NCBI GenBank assembly: GCA_905250115.1
Contig: CAJNOI010000179.1
Coordinates: forward strand, 102,506 to 166,505
From: Adineta steineri
Taxonomy: Eukaryota; Rotifera; Eurotatoria; Adinetida; Adinetidae
Reading direction: 5' to 3'
DNA: 64,000 nt
This document shows, one piece after another, positions 51,128 to 64,000 of this stretch. The notes below the pieces were generated by a model. The model had not been told where the DNA came from. It ran no database searches and saw only the letters and a program-made list of their open reading frames with translations. Numbering within the stretch: the stretch's first letter is position 1; every line of letters starts with the position of its first letter. A program made the translations under genes and the position numbers.

Positions 51128-52440
51128 TTATTCTTTATCAGTAACTGCTTTTCTCGTTGAATAATTTAATGTATCTGAATCTTTTTCACCAAGACATACA
51201 GTACGAACTATAATATCAGTGACAGCATATGGATCACAATTCGAAGCTGGTCGACGATCTTCTAAATACCCACATTTTTCTTCACCAACTTGACGAGGAA
51301 TTCGTACTGATGCACCACGATTAGCTATACCCGCATTGAATTGATTGATCTAAATAGACAATTCTTAATACAAAAATATTTGATTACTATATAATCATAC
51401 ATTTGCTGTTTCATGTCGACCAGTGAGTCGAAGTTCATTATTACGACCATATACACCAATGTGTGTTTTATGACGAGCTTTAAGTTGAGTAATAGCTTCG
51501 TCAATAGCTCTAAGAGAAACATTTACATAGATCGACTTCTAACAGAGAAAACTTACTCAATACCATTTGGTTCTCGCATAGTTTGAGTTGAGAAATTACA
51601 ATGACATCCAGCACCATTCCAATCACCTGGAATTGGTTTTGGATTAAAGCTGACTTGAATACCAAACTCTTCAGCAATACGTAATAGTAAATAGCGTGAT
51701 AGCCAAAGTTGATCAGCAGCATCAATTCCTTCACATGGTCCAACTTGATATTCCCATTGAGCAGGCATTACTTCGGCATTTGTTCCACTTATATTCACTC
51801 CAGCATATAAACATGCTTTGTAATGTGCTTCTTCGATATCTCTACCAAGAGCTTGTGATGCACCAACACCACAATAGTATGGACCTTGTGGATGAGGAAA
51901 TCCACCTTTTGGCCATCCGAAAGGCCAACCATCACGATCTAGAAGTGTGTATTCTTGTTCAAGTCCAAACCATGGATGTTGATCAGTTGCAGCTTTCATA
52001 GTTTCTTCACATTTAAATCGTTTGTTTGATGCTATAGAAAATACATGTAATAACTAAATAAATATATATTTATGTTACAAACCAGTTGGCTCTTTATTAT
52101 ATTTATATGTTTCACACATAACAAGTTTATTTTTTCCAAGCATAAATGGATCATTATAGATAGCTACTGGTTTGAGATAAATATCAGAATTTGAACCTTC
52201 GGCTTGACCTGTTGATGATCCATCAAAATTCCACCATGGTAAATCTTTATAGGATTTTGGTTCTTGATCAATAGTTCGAGTTTTACCTATTTATCTCAAT
52301 GATGTAGATAAAATATTAAAAGATACTTCATATCTACCTCGAAGATTTTCTTCCGTCCCATCAATCCAAACATAAGTAGCCATGATTTTGTCATCAGGCT
52401 GTGGCAAATCTAGATAACGACGAAGAACACCTTTATCCAT
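51128..52440 (-). CDS. GLUL: Glutamine synthetase, copy 2
   Basis: The same exon plan as copy 1. It starts [18 protein letters not shown], then [28 protein letters not shown] and [18 protein letters not shown]. Its large exon (51999-51556) differs from copy 1 at only three of 148 residues (Gly/Ser, Val/Ile, and Asp to Asn in SFNPKPIPG). The next exon differs more ([20 protein letters not shown]). The C-terminus is longer, [21 protein letters not shown], the stop being at 51128. All active-site motifs are intact, so both copies appear functional. The frame is open upstream of Met at 52440, but no earlier ATG fits better. Confidence 0.94.
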
Positions 52441-53273
52441 AGCAGCTGTATTTGTAGTGAGTATAATGTCTCGATTATGAAGTATCAGAATATATGCGTT
52501 TGAATGTTTCTCTTCTTGATCGGCGACGATTATATATGTGTAAATTAAGTTTATATGCAGACGGGAAAAATTAAGAGAATAATAACGACAAAAGTTCGTT
52601 CTTTTCTTTTTCTTTGCTCTTCTTCTTCTTCGTCGCCTCCTACGTGCTCAATTTGTCACCAAGTGATCACGCATTAGACATGCAGTAGTCATGCATTTCT
52701 CGTCGTCCTACGTTGAAAAGACACTAAGAGAAAATGATTGTAATACAAACTCAGTGATCTTGTATGTTAGGTATATATGAAACTTAGTTATATAATATTA
52801 GTACTCTTTAAAGCATAGAATGAAGATTTTTAAATAAACAAATATATATATATATACATAGCCCGATCACTTGTACTCGATCGAATATAGACATTAAAAT
52901 AAACATATTTTATTTATCTAAAGAATTCTTTTGTTATTTTGAATATTTTTCTTAAAGATAAAATAATTATTACATATATATATACATTTTATTCACTATA
53001 AAAGCTCATCTGAGTAAAAAGACACAGTAATGTCTAAATGATTACTTTTTGATTATCAATTGTCAAATTATCTAAACGAACTAGACAATGTTCATATCAT
53101 TTACTAAATAATTAGACAAAAGAAAACAAAACATCATTCTTGACTAAAATACAAAAAAAAACATCCAATAATGACAAAAAAAAAGAGTCATGCATTCATT
53201 TATATAGAGATGCTGTTATAAGCAGTAAATATGAAGACCAGCTTCACTTCTTTGTAAAAAAAAACACAAAATT
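52441..53273. other. Intergenic, AT-rich
   Basis: TTCTTCTTCTTCGTCG and (TA)n runs; no gene seen. Confidence 0.5.
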
Positions 53274-56200
53274 TTATCCTGTAAAGATAATATTTGGTTG
53301 TACATGATTTTCTAATAAGATAAAAGAAAAATGTTTTGTGAATAATAATAAACTTATATGAAAAAGAAACCTTACCAAGAATACATCGTGGTCTTTCAGC
53401 TGGCATCCATTGACCATGATTACATGTTAATCCAGTTGGACCATGAAGAACATATCCTATATAAAGGAAACACTTTTTTTTGCAATAAAAACTAATCTAA
53501 TATCCTTACCTAAATCACATTCAAATTCAATTGTTCGTCCGTGATGTACATTTGGTATATATGCACGAAATTCACGTCGAATTGGTACTGGTGATATACG
53601 TTCATCTTTAAGTACGACATAGATTTGTCCATGTAATAATGGACCAGGATTAGCACAAAAGACTAAAAATATTTTTGTTTATTATATATCATTGTATAAG
53701 AAATACGAAAACGGCTGATGTTTTTCTTTCATTATGATATAAAATGAGTTCCTATTGTACAATAAAGCTTACTTTATTTATAGTAAATGATTCTCAAGAA
53801 CTAATTCTTATTTTAGACTAAAAATCAAGAAGATTTATTATTACCTGGTAAACATCGAGGTAGTTCTTTAGGTAACCATGAACCATATTGACATGTTAAT
53901 TTTGCTAAATTATTATATTCAAGTTTATAACCTGGAAAACATCTATATCTTGCTTGAGAATCATGTGCTGTTGAACGAAATATTGTTCGACCATTAGGTA
54001 TTGTTGGTGGATGTTCTTTACATGACAATGGTATACATTGTGGATGATGAGATAATTTTCCATTTTCAAGACATTCAACAATTGCTGAACTATTTATTGG
54101 TTGATGATCTTGAATACATGTATAAGAAAATGATGTACCAATTTCAAATAATGTTCCAGATGGAATTGTTGTATTAACGATATTACGTAAGAAAAGTGTA
54201 TGAGGAACAGTACACATTATTGGTATTTGATGACAAACTGGTTGTTTAGAAAGAGTTCCATTAATACAATGTATTGTTCCATTATTTAATGAAGGTAAAC
54301 TATTATTACTACAAGTAAAATGAACTTGTTCTCTATGTCGATAGAATGGTTTTGAATATATGACATGTTCATTTTTAACTCGACAACCTAAATTATAAAA
54401 ATTTATAGGATAGAATTTTTTGTTTGAATTTCATTTACCATTGAAACATTTTAATATTTTTGGTAAAATTTTTCCTCTACGACAATGTATTCGATGACGA
54501 CGTCGAGAATTTCCACATATATATTCTAAATGATGACCATCATTGATTTGTTGATTTGATGAATGAAGATTTAAATAACGAGCATTTGAAGGTAATGATG
54601 GAATTGAACAAGAAATTGGTTCTATAAGTAAAGAAAAACAGAATTGATTTGAATTAATATAAAAATCAATACAATAAACCTTTGCATTTAGGAATTTTCG
54701 GTGACCAACTACCATTCATATGACATTTCGAAATATGTGAACCACTTAATGTTAAATTTGATGGACAATGAAATTTTACTTTTGAACCAATTGAATATTG
54801 TAATGAAGTATTATTTGATGAAGATTTAATATAACCATTAAAAAGTTTTTGAGGATCTTCACATATTATTCCTAGATATGAAATTTTCTTTTTTGTAAAA
54901 TAGAAAAGAAGAAAAGAAAATTAAAACTTACGTTTACATATGGGTGGTGTTGGTTGCCATTGATATGAAATACATTTTAAAACTGCTGATCCTTGTAATT
55001 GATAACCATCTTGACAAATATATTGAATAGTTTCATTCGTTGTTCGATCAGGTTGAATTATTTCACCATAGGAAACTGTCGGAGGTGACCCACATGTTTT
55101 TTCTAAAAGCTTAAAATTTAAAAAATGCTTAGATTCTATTTTGTATTTACTTCGACAAAGTGGCATTGCTCCAGACCATAAGCCATTTTCTTGACAAGCT
55201 CTAGTTGTAGATTCTCCAATAAGTTCAAAACCATCATTACAAAAAAATGCTATTATATTTGGATAATCAAATCGTTCACCACTTAAAAATCCATTACGTA
55301 ATATACCCGGTGAACCACAATCAATAGCTATTTTAAAATAGATAATAATTCAAAAAAATATAATATTTATCACTTACGAGTGCATTTTAATGTTGCAAAT
55401 GTCCATTGACCTAGAAAAGTACATTCTGATTTCGTTGTACCATTTCTATATATTATAACAAAAGAAATAAATGTATTTCATTGTATTCTTTTGAACATAC
55501 CCAATATAACCAGTTAAACATGTATATGTAACTGAATAACTAGCATGAAATGTAGTTATTGTACTTGGAATATCATTAACTGCATTATTTATATCAGGTG
55601 GTCGATTACAAAAAACTAATAGTAATTAAAAGACAAAAAGAAAAAGTCAATTTACATTAATATGTCGTTTTAATTATATCACAATTATGTTTAATTCAAT
55701 GAACATTATAACAAGTCTAGACTTTTATACATATATATACATAATAGAAATAGAACACCTAAGTTGATATCTTATGTTGTTATCTCGATATATGTGATAA
55801 AGTCATCAATAGATGATCATCTTGACATATTCAATTAATAATACCTTCTTTCGTACAATACGGAACAGAATCCGTTGGTCCCCACCACATATCACCTTGA
55901 CAATTTCGATGTTTTGAACCTTCAAGTACAAAACCTGGATCACATTCATAGGTTGCACGTGAACCAAATTTATTTTCATTTGAATATATGATCTTTCCAT
56001 TTTCCGGAAGTGTTAGAAAAGGACAACTAACACCTAAATTTAAGAAAAAATTAAAAAAATAGTTACAATCACATGTATAAAAATTTTACCTCGTTTTATA
56101 CATGACATGCCACAATCATAATCACATAAACATGAACGATATCGACTTCGACAATCGCTATCATCAAAACATGATTTAAAACATCGTCGTTGTCGAGTTA

Positions 56201-56657
56201 CATCACGTTTACGTGGACAATATGAAAGATCTCGTATCCAATAAGCTAAAAATATATATATACACCCCCGATAGATCAGACTGATTAATCGAATTTTAAA
56301 TATTCACTCTATTGTCATAGAAACAAAACAATCGCAAAGTCTATTAAAATAACATTAGTTCAATTTGATTGCTCCTCCTCTTTTTGACCTTGTTTTACTT
56401 TATTTCTTCATTCAATAAAAACTAAAAAGTTGATTGCTACCTAAATTACTTTTGTCTACACATATAGATGTCAAATAAAGTAAATGCTTCTATTATGTTT
56501 ATTATTTTAACTTGAACTTTTTCAATAGACTATTTTTTCTTCTTCTTCTTCTTCAAAAATACAAATTAAGATTTTTACCTTGAGATAAACTTATACATTC
56601 CCATAGTAATAAGAATTGTAGAAGATAATAAGTCGTATCGATTATTTCTGTTCGCAT
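53274..56657 (-). CDS. Secreted WAP-like plus sushi (CCP) repeat protein, LEV-9/Hikaru genki-like
   Basis: The first exon is a signal peptide, MRTEIIDTTYYLLQFLLLWE then CISLSQ, from the ATG at 56657. Next is a Cys-rich module: CPRKRD..RRCFKSCFDDSDC, then CLCDYDCGMSC (about 56240-56100), with the spacing of a WAP-type domain. About ten sushi/CCP modules follow, each with four Cys, a Tyr/Gly-containing YxCxxGY-type turn and a Trp before the last Cys (for example ECDPGFVLEG; ICQDGYQLQG; RCFPGYKLE). The last ends PAERPRCILG; joining the next acceptor at about 53279 gives an immediate stop. WAP plus many CCP is the layout of nematode LEV-9, which clusters synaptic acetylcholine receptors. That role here is inference. 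The exact 3' end is uncertain. Confidence 0.82.
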
Positions 56658-59291
56658 TAGAGAATATATCAAATCATCTAAAAAGAAAAAGAAGAAGAGA
56701 AAGAAAAAAAAACAAAAGAAATCAATTCCCTTATTCTCATAATAAAAATTCTCTTTGAAAATACATATAATGAATAAAATCTCGAAAGAATATGATAATT
56801 AATTTCCTAATTCATATTCATACATTTAATCTCTACTTTTATTACATCAAAAATGTTTCTCTGTAATAGAATATTCAATATGAAATGATTAACTATTAGT
56901 TATGTACTTACTTCTTAGAAGAAAAAAAGTACAGATATTAACTGTTTATGAGAGTCATTTTAGATTCAATAAAAATATACACTTACAGTTCGTATAACTA
57001 CTATCACCTGTCATACCTGTATTATAATTGATCGTTATGTCCACATATGAACTCGTATACGTACATGCAAAGCAAGAGAATGAGAAAGAAAAAGAAAGAG
57101 AAGTGATTATATTTAGTCAATAGTACTAACAATGACAATTCCATTTTATTCATTAGAAGAAAATGTAGTACAATTTGTCTCCTATTATATACGTTAAAAA
57201 CAAATGAGCATCATATTCATCATTCTGTTAAAATCTACTAAATATATATATACACTCATAGATTAATAAGAAAGCATAAATATGTTAACTTGAGAATTGT
57301 CTTCTGAGATGTGCAAGACAACATTGAACGTTACTTACACACACACACATATATATATGCGACTGTTATGGGACCACGATAATTTGGTAAAGAAAAAAAT
57401 AACGACAGATGAGTTGCTCAGCACTAGACAAATATAATGATTTGTACCTATAGCTATTGGCATTATATACATACGTATATATATATATATAATCAAATGT
57501 GCGATGATGCGAAAAGAGTTCTTTTTTTCTTCAATACAATTCCGTCCGGAAGCTTGTTGTTTGTCCAATATAGTCATAAGTATAGTAACAACAACTTGTC
57601 TCATACTCTTATAAGAAGTTTATCTATATTATATAACATTATTTTATTTTCATATCAATCATAATCATATTCCACATATATACCCAATAAAGAAAAACAA
57701 CTTTTTTTTTGCTCTTATTTTAATCCATTATATATATAAATGTGTATAAGAAGACATAAAACATTATATATATATACATCGTACTAATATCAACTAGAAC
57801 GATGACTTATATATTTACAAATGTCACCTGTTCAATATAAATTCTGAAGGATAAAAACTATGATAAACGATCATATTTTACTAACAAACTTTTATGGTAT
57901 ATATATATATTTCAAGGATATACATTGATCCCAATGATTTAAGACATAGAATAAAATCAACAATTGATTCTTTTAATGAAAGAATATGGTAAACGGTATT
58001 CTCGAAATATACACTTGATCGATAAAATTGAAATGATTAATAAATTGAATCTATGATCTGTAAAAATCATAAATTCTTCTCTATTATGTCATTGAATACT
58101 TGTGAATTTTATTTCATTTTATATTCAAATAATAAATTAAAACAGAATCTTTAATGTGACAAACCATTTTATATTTAATTATCATTATGAAATGAGTATA
58201 AACATTCACAAGAATACATTTTACCATCAAATTTATTGATTTTCTATCACTATACATTTTAGTACTAGTATATTCTTATGTATCATTTTTCGTCTCGGTT
58301 GACTTTTTCAATGTATGTGTTACTAATAGTGATATAAAATATTATTTTCTCACAATAAATGAAATGTCGAAGAGAACTTAATTATTAAATCATATTCAGA
58401 TTTATCATTAAAAATAAATTCTTTATGAGTTTTATTACAAGAAGATTTGAAAAATAAATATTTTTTTTTATAAGAATACATTTTAATGATGTTTGTTTTA
58501 TTATCATTACTATAATCTATAGACTATAACTACTGATTACAGTGTGTCTTTTATTTGACCTTCGATCATAGGTATAAATATATATCTTATAAGAAAAATT
58601 GAGTTAATATCTTAAAATGAATTATTTATTGTTGATTGTAACACTTTAAAGATTTATATATATAAACTTCATATCGTCAAATAGTGCCCCCTTTAACTGT
58701 TATTGTGAATTTTTATTGGTCGTATGCAAAACAAATAAACTAAGTCAGAACGAATCTTTTAACGATCGATCGATCGATCGGTCGAGTCGCACAAACTGGG
58801 CGATGCTACTAACCATCCACCATAATGATTTTTATATATACAACTAATTCGTAATAAATATAATCAATCTCTAGTCGTTTTTCTACTATTCCTTTCTTTG
58901 TTAGTTAGCTAGAAGAAAAAAAAACCAAGAGAAATACTCCACTCTCAAATAGACAATATATGTTCCTTGTCGGTTTTTTTTTCTTATTCTATAACCGGAA
59001 ATATATATATATATGTGTATATTAAAAACCAATGAGGATGAATCTTTAGAATGAATAAAGTTTGTTCTCTTTCTTTCATATTTGTAATCTATGTGTGTGT
59101 GTTTTTTTTGCTGCTTCTTTTTTCTTTACGCTTGGATTCTATCAATTAATCACGTGAATACGATGTGTGCCCTCTACCGATAGACGTTACTATTGTTTTA
59201 AAGTATTCTTCAAATAAAAAAAACTAATAAAACAACAATTTGTTATTTTTCTTTTGTGTTTAGATATGAAAAAAGCGACAATTATTTTAGA
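56658..59291. other. Divergent intergenic region, AT-rich
   Basis: 2.6 kb between the sushi protein (-) and the TLK gene (+). Several (TA)n runs (for example 57476-57491) and a (GATC)n run at about 58764-58781 occur. No supported gene. TTATTTTAG ends two bases before the TLK ATG. Confidence 0.55.
56669..56677 (-). promoter_or_regulatory. Two-codon upstream ORF before the sushi protein start
   Basis: ATG ATT TGA (Met-Ile-stop) lies 11 bases before the main ATG and directly after an acceptor-like CTTTTTAG. It could lower initiation at the main start. Confidence 0.4.
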
Positions 59292-62200
59292 ATGAATCTC
59301 GTTTCAAAACCAACAGAAAATCAATTTAATTCTCGTGGTAAATTGTTTTAAATTGACATTTATTTGAAAAATATTATTTTTTTGTTTTTTTGGAAAATAA
59401 GGTCAAGATGTTCTACCTTTAACGTTTAAATTATTTCCACAACGTAGCGAATCTATTGATAATCGTGCATCACCAACAAATAACGGTTTACAACGTGTAT
59501 GTCATATATATTTTTTTTTGATCTTTCAAAAATATGCATTTTATTTTTAGCATCTATCCCAACAAGATCTAGCAAATAATCCACCCGATACTGAAATACT
59601 TGATTTTAAACCCATTCCAACCTCACCATTTCGTTTATTTGGTTCCACAACTTCAGTATCAAATAATAATACATTAAAAAAACAGTCAACAACGGATAAA
59701 GTACGGCGAAAACGAACGCCAAAAATTGATGATAATACTGATGGTCAAAAAGTAAAAAGACGTAAAAGTGATATGAATATGAATCAACCAAAACAACAAG
59801 ATTTTCCATTGATAAATTCTGTCCCATCATCTACTGACAAAAAATTTACTACAGATACAAATAAAGTAAGAAAATAAACAATCTATCAATAAAATTCATA
59901 TCGTTTTTGTATTAAAGAATGTTTCAAATTATCGAGAAATTGGTTTTTCTCCTGCCTCATCAGCACAAAGTGATTCATGTTCGAATTCAAATCATACATC
60001 TGAATCATCAAATATATCAACTGTTAATTCAAAACAATCACAAGTAAATAAAAACTAAATTGCGAAATCTTTTTTTATTTTTTTTAATATTTTAGACTGA
60101 GATAAGTGGATCAATAAATTCGGCAACGAATGAACTTGAAGCTAAGAACAGTCAAATACAAACTTTAACAAGAGTAATAAAACAAAAAAAATTTTAAATT
60201 AATTTGAAAGCATTTTTTATTTCTAGGAACGAGATGATTTACGTCGACAATTATCAGATGTTAAAAAAGATTTTGATAAACAAAATAATATACTTCAAAA
60301 ATGTCTGGCTGTGAATAAAAAATTACTTGTAGAAAAAGTATGTTATAGAATCATAATCATCTATTCACTAAGGAATTTTTTTTTTCGAACGAAAATAGAA
60401 AATGTGTTAGAAATAGAATAAGATTAATGCGTAGAAAAATTTGATAGGTCACGGTTCAACAAAGATCCCAGGTTATTTTACGAAAACTATTTTCTTATTG
60501 ACTATTCGAGAAAAGGAAAAATTTGTTTTTCCTATGTTTATTAATATACATTAATTAATTTTTTTTTCTAATATAAGAAAACTCTTTTTAAAATGTGTAT
60601 TTTACTCATATTATTAAGAGAGAGAGAATAGAACATTCATTTTCAATGTTATCTAAGTGTCAGAATCCATTATAATACATTGACAAACTGAGATAATTTA
60701 ATCAAGAAATAGGTCTGGAATGAAAACTTATTTATAATAGCTTTGTGATTTAATTAATAGAAAGATAAAGTACACTAAAGTTTTTGAAATTTTGTAGTAG
60801 ACTATCGAATTAAAATAGAAATCAGGTATAAAGTTAATTTAATCAAACTCAGATTCATATCGCCCAATAATTTTTACTTCATAACTTCGAAATCAATATC
60901 TCTTTTGCTTTATTATTATTTACGATGAATCAATAATTATTTTAAAGTCTATATATGTCATAAAATAGTATTTTCGAACGTGTCGATACATCTGATCTTT
61001 CACCTATATATGACATGAATTAAAACTAAATAATTACAAAGAAAACCGTGTATATAACGCATTAGTCTATAAAGTCATACTTAGAGTATTCCTTAGAGAA
61101 TGTTATATGTCTGCATGACTTGTATAAATATATCATTGTCATGTTTTAAAAAAGAAACATTTCCTGTTTTGTTTTTATGCTCGACTGAAACTTTATTATT
61201 GTTTTCTTGAAAAACAAAAGAAAGAATATAAAAAATTTATTTTTTCTCTCTTTTAAGTCAACACTAGAACGAAAACAAGCACGACAAAAATGTATGGAAA
61301 ATCGTTTGAGATTGGGTCAATTTGTTACTCAACGGCAAGGTGCAACATTTGTAGAAAATTGGACAGATGGCTCAGCATTTTCTGATATTACTAAGTATAT
61401 TAAGTTCTTTGTTCTTTACTTAGTAAATATTTAATTATTTAATTAAAGACAACAAGAAATGATACAACGTGCACGAGAAGAACTTGATCGTGAACGACGT
61501 AATCTGCTACGTCGTCGACCTAATTGTGAAGTTAAAGAAAAACCACCAAAAACACCAAATTCAAAATCAAGAACGAAAGATCGTACGGGTGCATTTATAC
61601 CTCAAGATGAGACTAGTAATGATGGTATGAAAACAATGAATGATGCAAATAAAGCGTAAGTCAAATTAAATAGAACTAAACAAGATCTTACTTATAATTT
61701 TTGTTTCTAATGTTCTTATAGATCATTAGTAAGTGATTGGAATGAATCAGATGAAATCTTGCGGTTACGTCAAGCATCTCTGAAAAAAGAAGAAATGGAC
61801 CTTCAAATTGAATATGAAAAACTGGAAAGAGAAAGAAATTTACATATACGTGAATTAAAACGTATTTACAATGAAGATCATTCCAGGTAAGATATTTAAT
61901 TCTAATCATAGAAGATGAATTTCGAAAATAGGTTTTAAAAATCGAGACTGTCGGAGTTGCATCTGTGATAGGATCATGTATTTTTAGCTCGTTTACGAAC
62001 ATTTTTAATCATCATATATTAAGTAACGAACATCAGAAGTTTTAAGAAAAATTAATAATACCAGACACTAGAATGAATTAGATGTCGCTAAACTACAAAA
62101 AGAATTTTGAAAGTCTCTTACAGTTAACGTCGGAATTGATTTTTTGGACTCCGCAGTTCATTATTTCATTCAGTAGATCGAAATATTCGAAGACTATCAA

Positions 62201-63786
62201 TGAATAAGATAATCAATTAGTGCTCATCATGAGTTTTCATTGTTAAAAACTGTAGAAGAATATATCCGTAGTAAATACTACATAAAAGTATAATACAGGA
62301 TGTTGTTCGTTGTATAGATTTCAATCGAGTAAGAAAATTTTATCAGTCTAGGAACTATGTACTACATAAATATGTTCACTTGAAGAGGTTTTGTCATATC
62401 TTGTTTTTACATTGTAAGCACTACTTCATCTCTTTGACTAATGAAGATCGTTTGTATTATATATGAATTATCGTTATTTTGACATCAATCAATCATAAAA
62501 TATCCAATCAAATAACTGATTTTCACATATATATTTATTGAAATCTAAAAATTTATAATTATTTTAGATTTCAAGACCATCCAATACTCAATGAACGTTA
62601 TCTACTATTATCGCTCATTGGTAAAGGTGGTTTCAGTGAAGTTCATAAAGTAAATCAATGAAAAATAATATTAAAAACTAAACATTATCATTATTTTTTT
62701 TTTGTTTCAAGGCTTTTTGTCTAAAAGAACAACGTTATGTTGCAGTTAAAGTTCATCAACTTAATAAAGAATGGAAAGAAGAAAAAAAAGCAAATTATAT
62801 TAAGTAAGAAATTCTATTATTTTTAATAAAATTTCATCATTTTTATTAGACATGCATTACGCGAATGTGATATTCTTAAAACACTTGATCATCCTCGAAT
62901 TGTTCGTCTGTTTGATGTATTTGAAATTGATACTGATTCGTAAGTGCAAAATACAAAATCATTTGTTCTTTTATTCAATTTTTTTGTATTTAGATTCTGT
63001 ACTGTGTTGGAATATATCGAAGGAAATGATATAGATTTCTTCTTAAAACAACATAAATATATTCCGGAAAAAGAAGCACGATCAGTTGTTATGCAAACTG
63101 TTAGTGCTTTAAGATATTTAAATAATGGTATAAAACCACCTGTGATTCATTTTGATTTAAAACCAGCTAATATATTATTGGGTACTGGTACAAGTAGTGG
63201 AGAAATCAAAATAACAGATTTTGGTTTAAGTAAACAAATGTGTGAAGATACATATGATCCTGAACATGGAATGGATTTAACATCACAAGGTGCAGGAACG
63301 TATTGGTATCTTCCTCCTGAAGTATTTGTTCAAGGTCCAAATCCTCCAAAAATCTCTTCAAAAGTCGATGTATGGAGTTTAGGGTGTATTTTTTTTCAAT
63401 GTTTATATGGACGAAAACCTTATGGACATAATCAATCCCAAGCTGCAATATTAGAAAATCAAACAATATTAAAAGCCAAAGAAGTCGAATTTCCTGCTAA
63501 ACCAATTATATCTGATGGAGCAAAAGTAAGATTATATACGAAATTAAACAAAGAAAATTTTTAACATGATTAATTCATTATGAAGATTCTTATATTTAAA
63601 AACTAAAACATATTCTTTTGATTTTATTAGATATTTATTCGACGTTGTTTAACTTATAATGTTCGTGATCGACCAGACGTAAATCAATTAAGTGAAGATG
63701 AATATCTTCGTTCATATCCAAAACGTTCGACAACAAGTGCATCAGCTCGAACAGCTCAATTATCAATGAATGACAGTTCGAACTGA
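59292..63786 (+). CDS. TLK: Tousled-like serine/threonine kinase
   Basis: About 14 exons from ATG 59292 to TGA 63786. The N-terminal half is Ser/Asn/Lys-rich with a basic, NLS-like [16 protein letters not shown]. Coiled coils follow ([36 protein letters not shown]). The TLK-specific [19 protein letters not shown] block is at about 61335. The kinase domain has the G-loop [21 protein letters not shown] (Lys), [13 protein letters not shown] (HFD for HRD), DFGLSK, the APE-like YLPPEVF, and [20 protein letters not shown]. The last exon, [16 protein letters not shown], ends in a Ser-rich tail. TLKs phosphorylate the histone chaperone ASF1 during S phase. Two long introns (about 60341-61257 and 61890-62567) contrast with the short ones elsewhere. 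Confidence 0.94.
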
Positions 63787-64000
63787 TACCAAAATAGTAT
63801 CTTATATTTATACATATATTTTTTCCTTCTTTCTATAAATACGCGTATAGACGCTTTAAAAGAAAATCTACGTGTATATATACAAAAATAAAACGTGAAC
63901 ATCATCGATTTGTCTTCTTTTCTTTTTTTTTTCCTTTTCTTAAAATCAGTTTTTTTTGTTCTTTCTTATTCTCTTCAACTATATGAGTGTAAATAGATGA
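63787..64000. other. 3' flank of the TLK gene
   Basis: An AATAAA polyadenylation-type signal lies at about 63886, roughly 100 bases after the stop, and is followed by a T-rich tract. Confidence 0.45.

Noticed and set aside
48836..52001. Plus-strand frames inside the glutamine synthetase genes
   Set aside because: Gln/His/Leu-rich antisense shadows, present in both copies only because the coding strand is conserved.

Overview
The window looks like a bdelloid rotifer scaffold (Adineta/Rotaria type). The base composition is AT-rich. Nearly all conserved genes are split by very short GT-AG introns, often about 45-60 bases. Degenerate TGTGGG-type runs recur through the sequence, and TGTGGG is the established bdelloid telomere repeat. 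The left third also holds families typical of bdelloid accessory DNA: an FLYWCH finger, a Kelch-repeat fragment, a WWE plus ADP-ribosyltransferase protein, a GDSL lipase and a YpsA-like protein. The assignment is from sequence character only; no database was searched.

Left, accessory-like part (1 to about 24 kb): a partial FLYWCH finger gene (-) at the edge; a GTCGACATTTT minisatellite abutting a 5'-truncated Kelch gene; a cullin-1-like locus with two reading-frame breaks; a decayed alpha/beta-hydrolase; a three-exon class A GPCR; an intronless secreted GDSL lipase; a P-loop/P-loop/Nudix fusion (-); an intronless YpsA/SLOG protein; an unrecognised intronless gene; a foldback element with about 23-base subrepeats; and the WWE-ART gene with a probable distant last exon. 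Hairpins built from telomere-like repeats, several with CATCTTGAG-type ends, are scattered between these genes. This resembles the transfer-rich subtelomeric DNA described for bdelloids, but here the stretch is joined to core genes.

Right, core part (24 to 64 kb): cytosolic purine 5'-nucleotidase (-); ubiquitin-L40 fusion (+) convergent with a Josephin deubiquitinase (-); the 5' half of an ABCA transporter (+) running into a 100-N gap; an unrecognised gene (-) leaving the other side of the gap; glycyl-tRNA synthetase (-); two decayed paralogous segments flanking a large head-to-head telomere-repeat array; an ABHD13-like hydrolase (-); two tandem glutamine synthetases (-); a secreted protein with a WAP-like module and about ten sushi modules resembling LEV-9 (-); and a complete Tousled-like kinase (+).

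Functional links suggested by the order are modest. The ubiquitin precursor sits beside a deubiquitinase. The tandem-kinase/Nudix and YpsA-like genes are neighbours that could both act on nucleotides or nucleotide-derived ligands, which is inference. Most of the remaining sequence is AT-rich intergenic DNA in which I see no supported gene.
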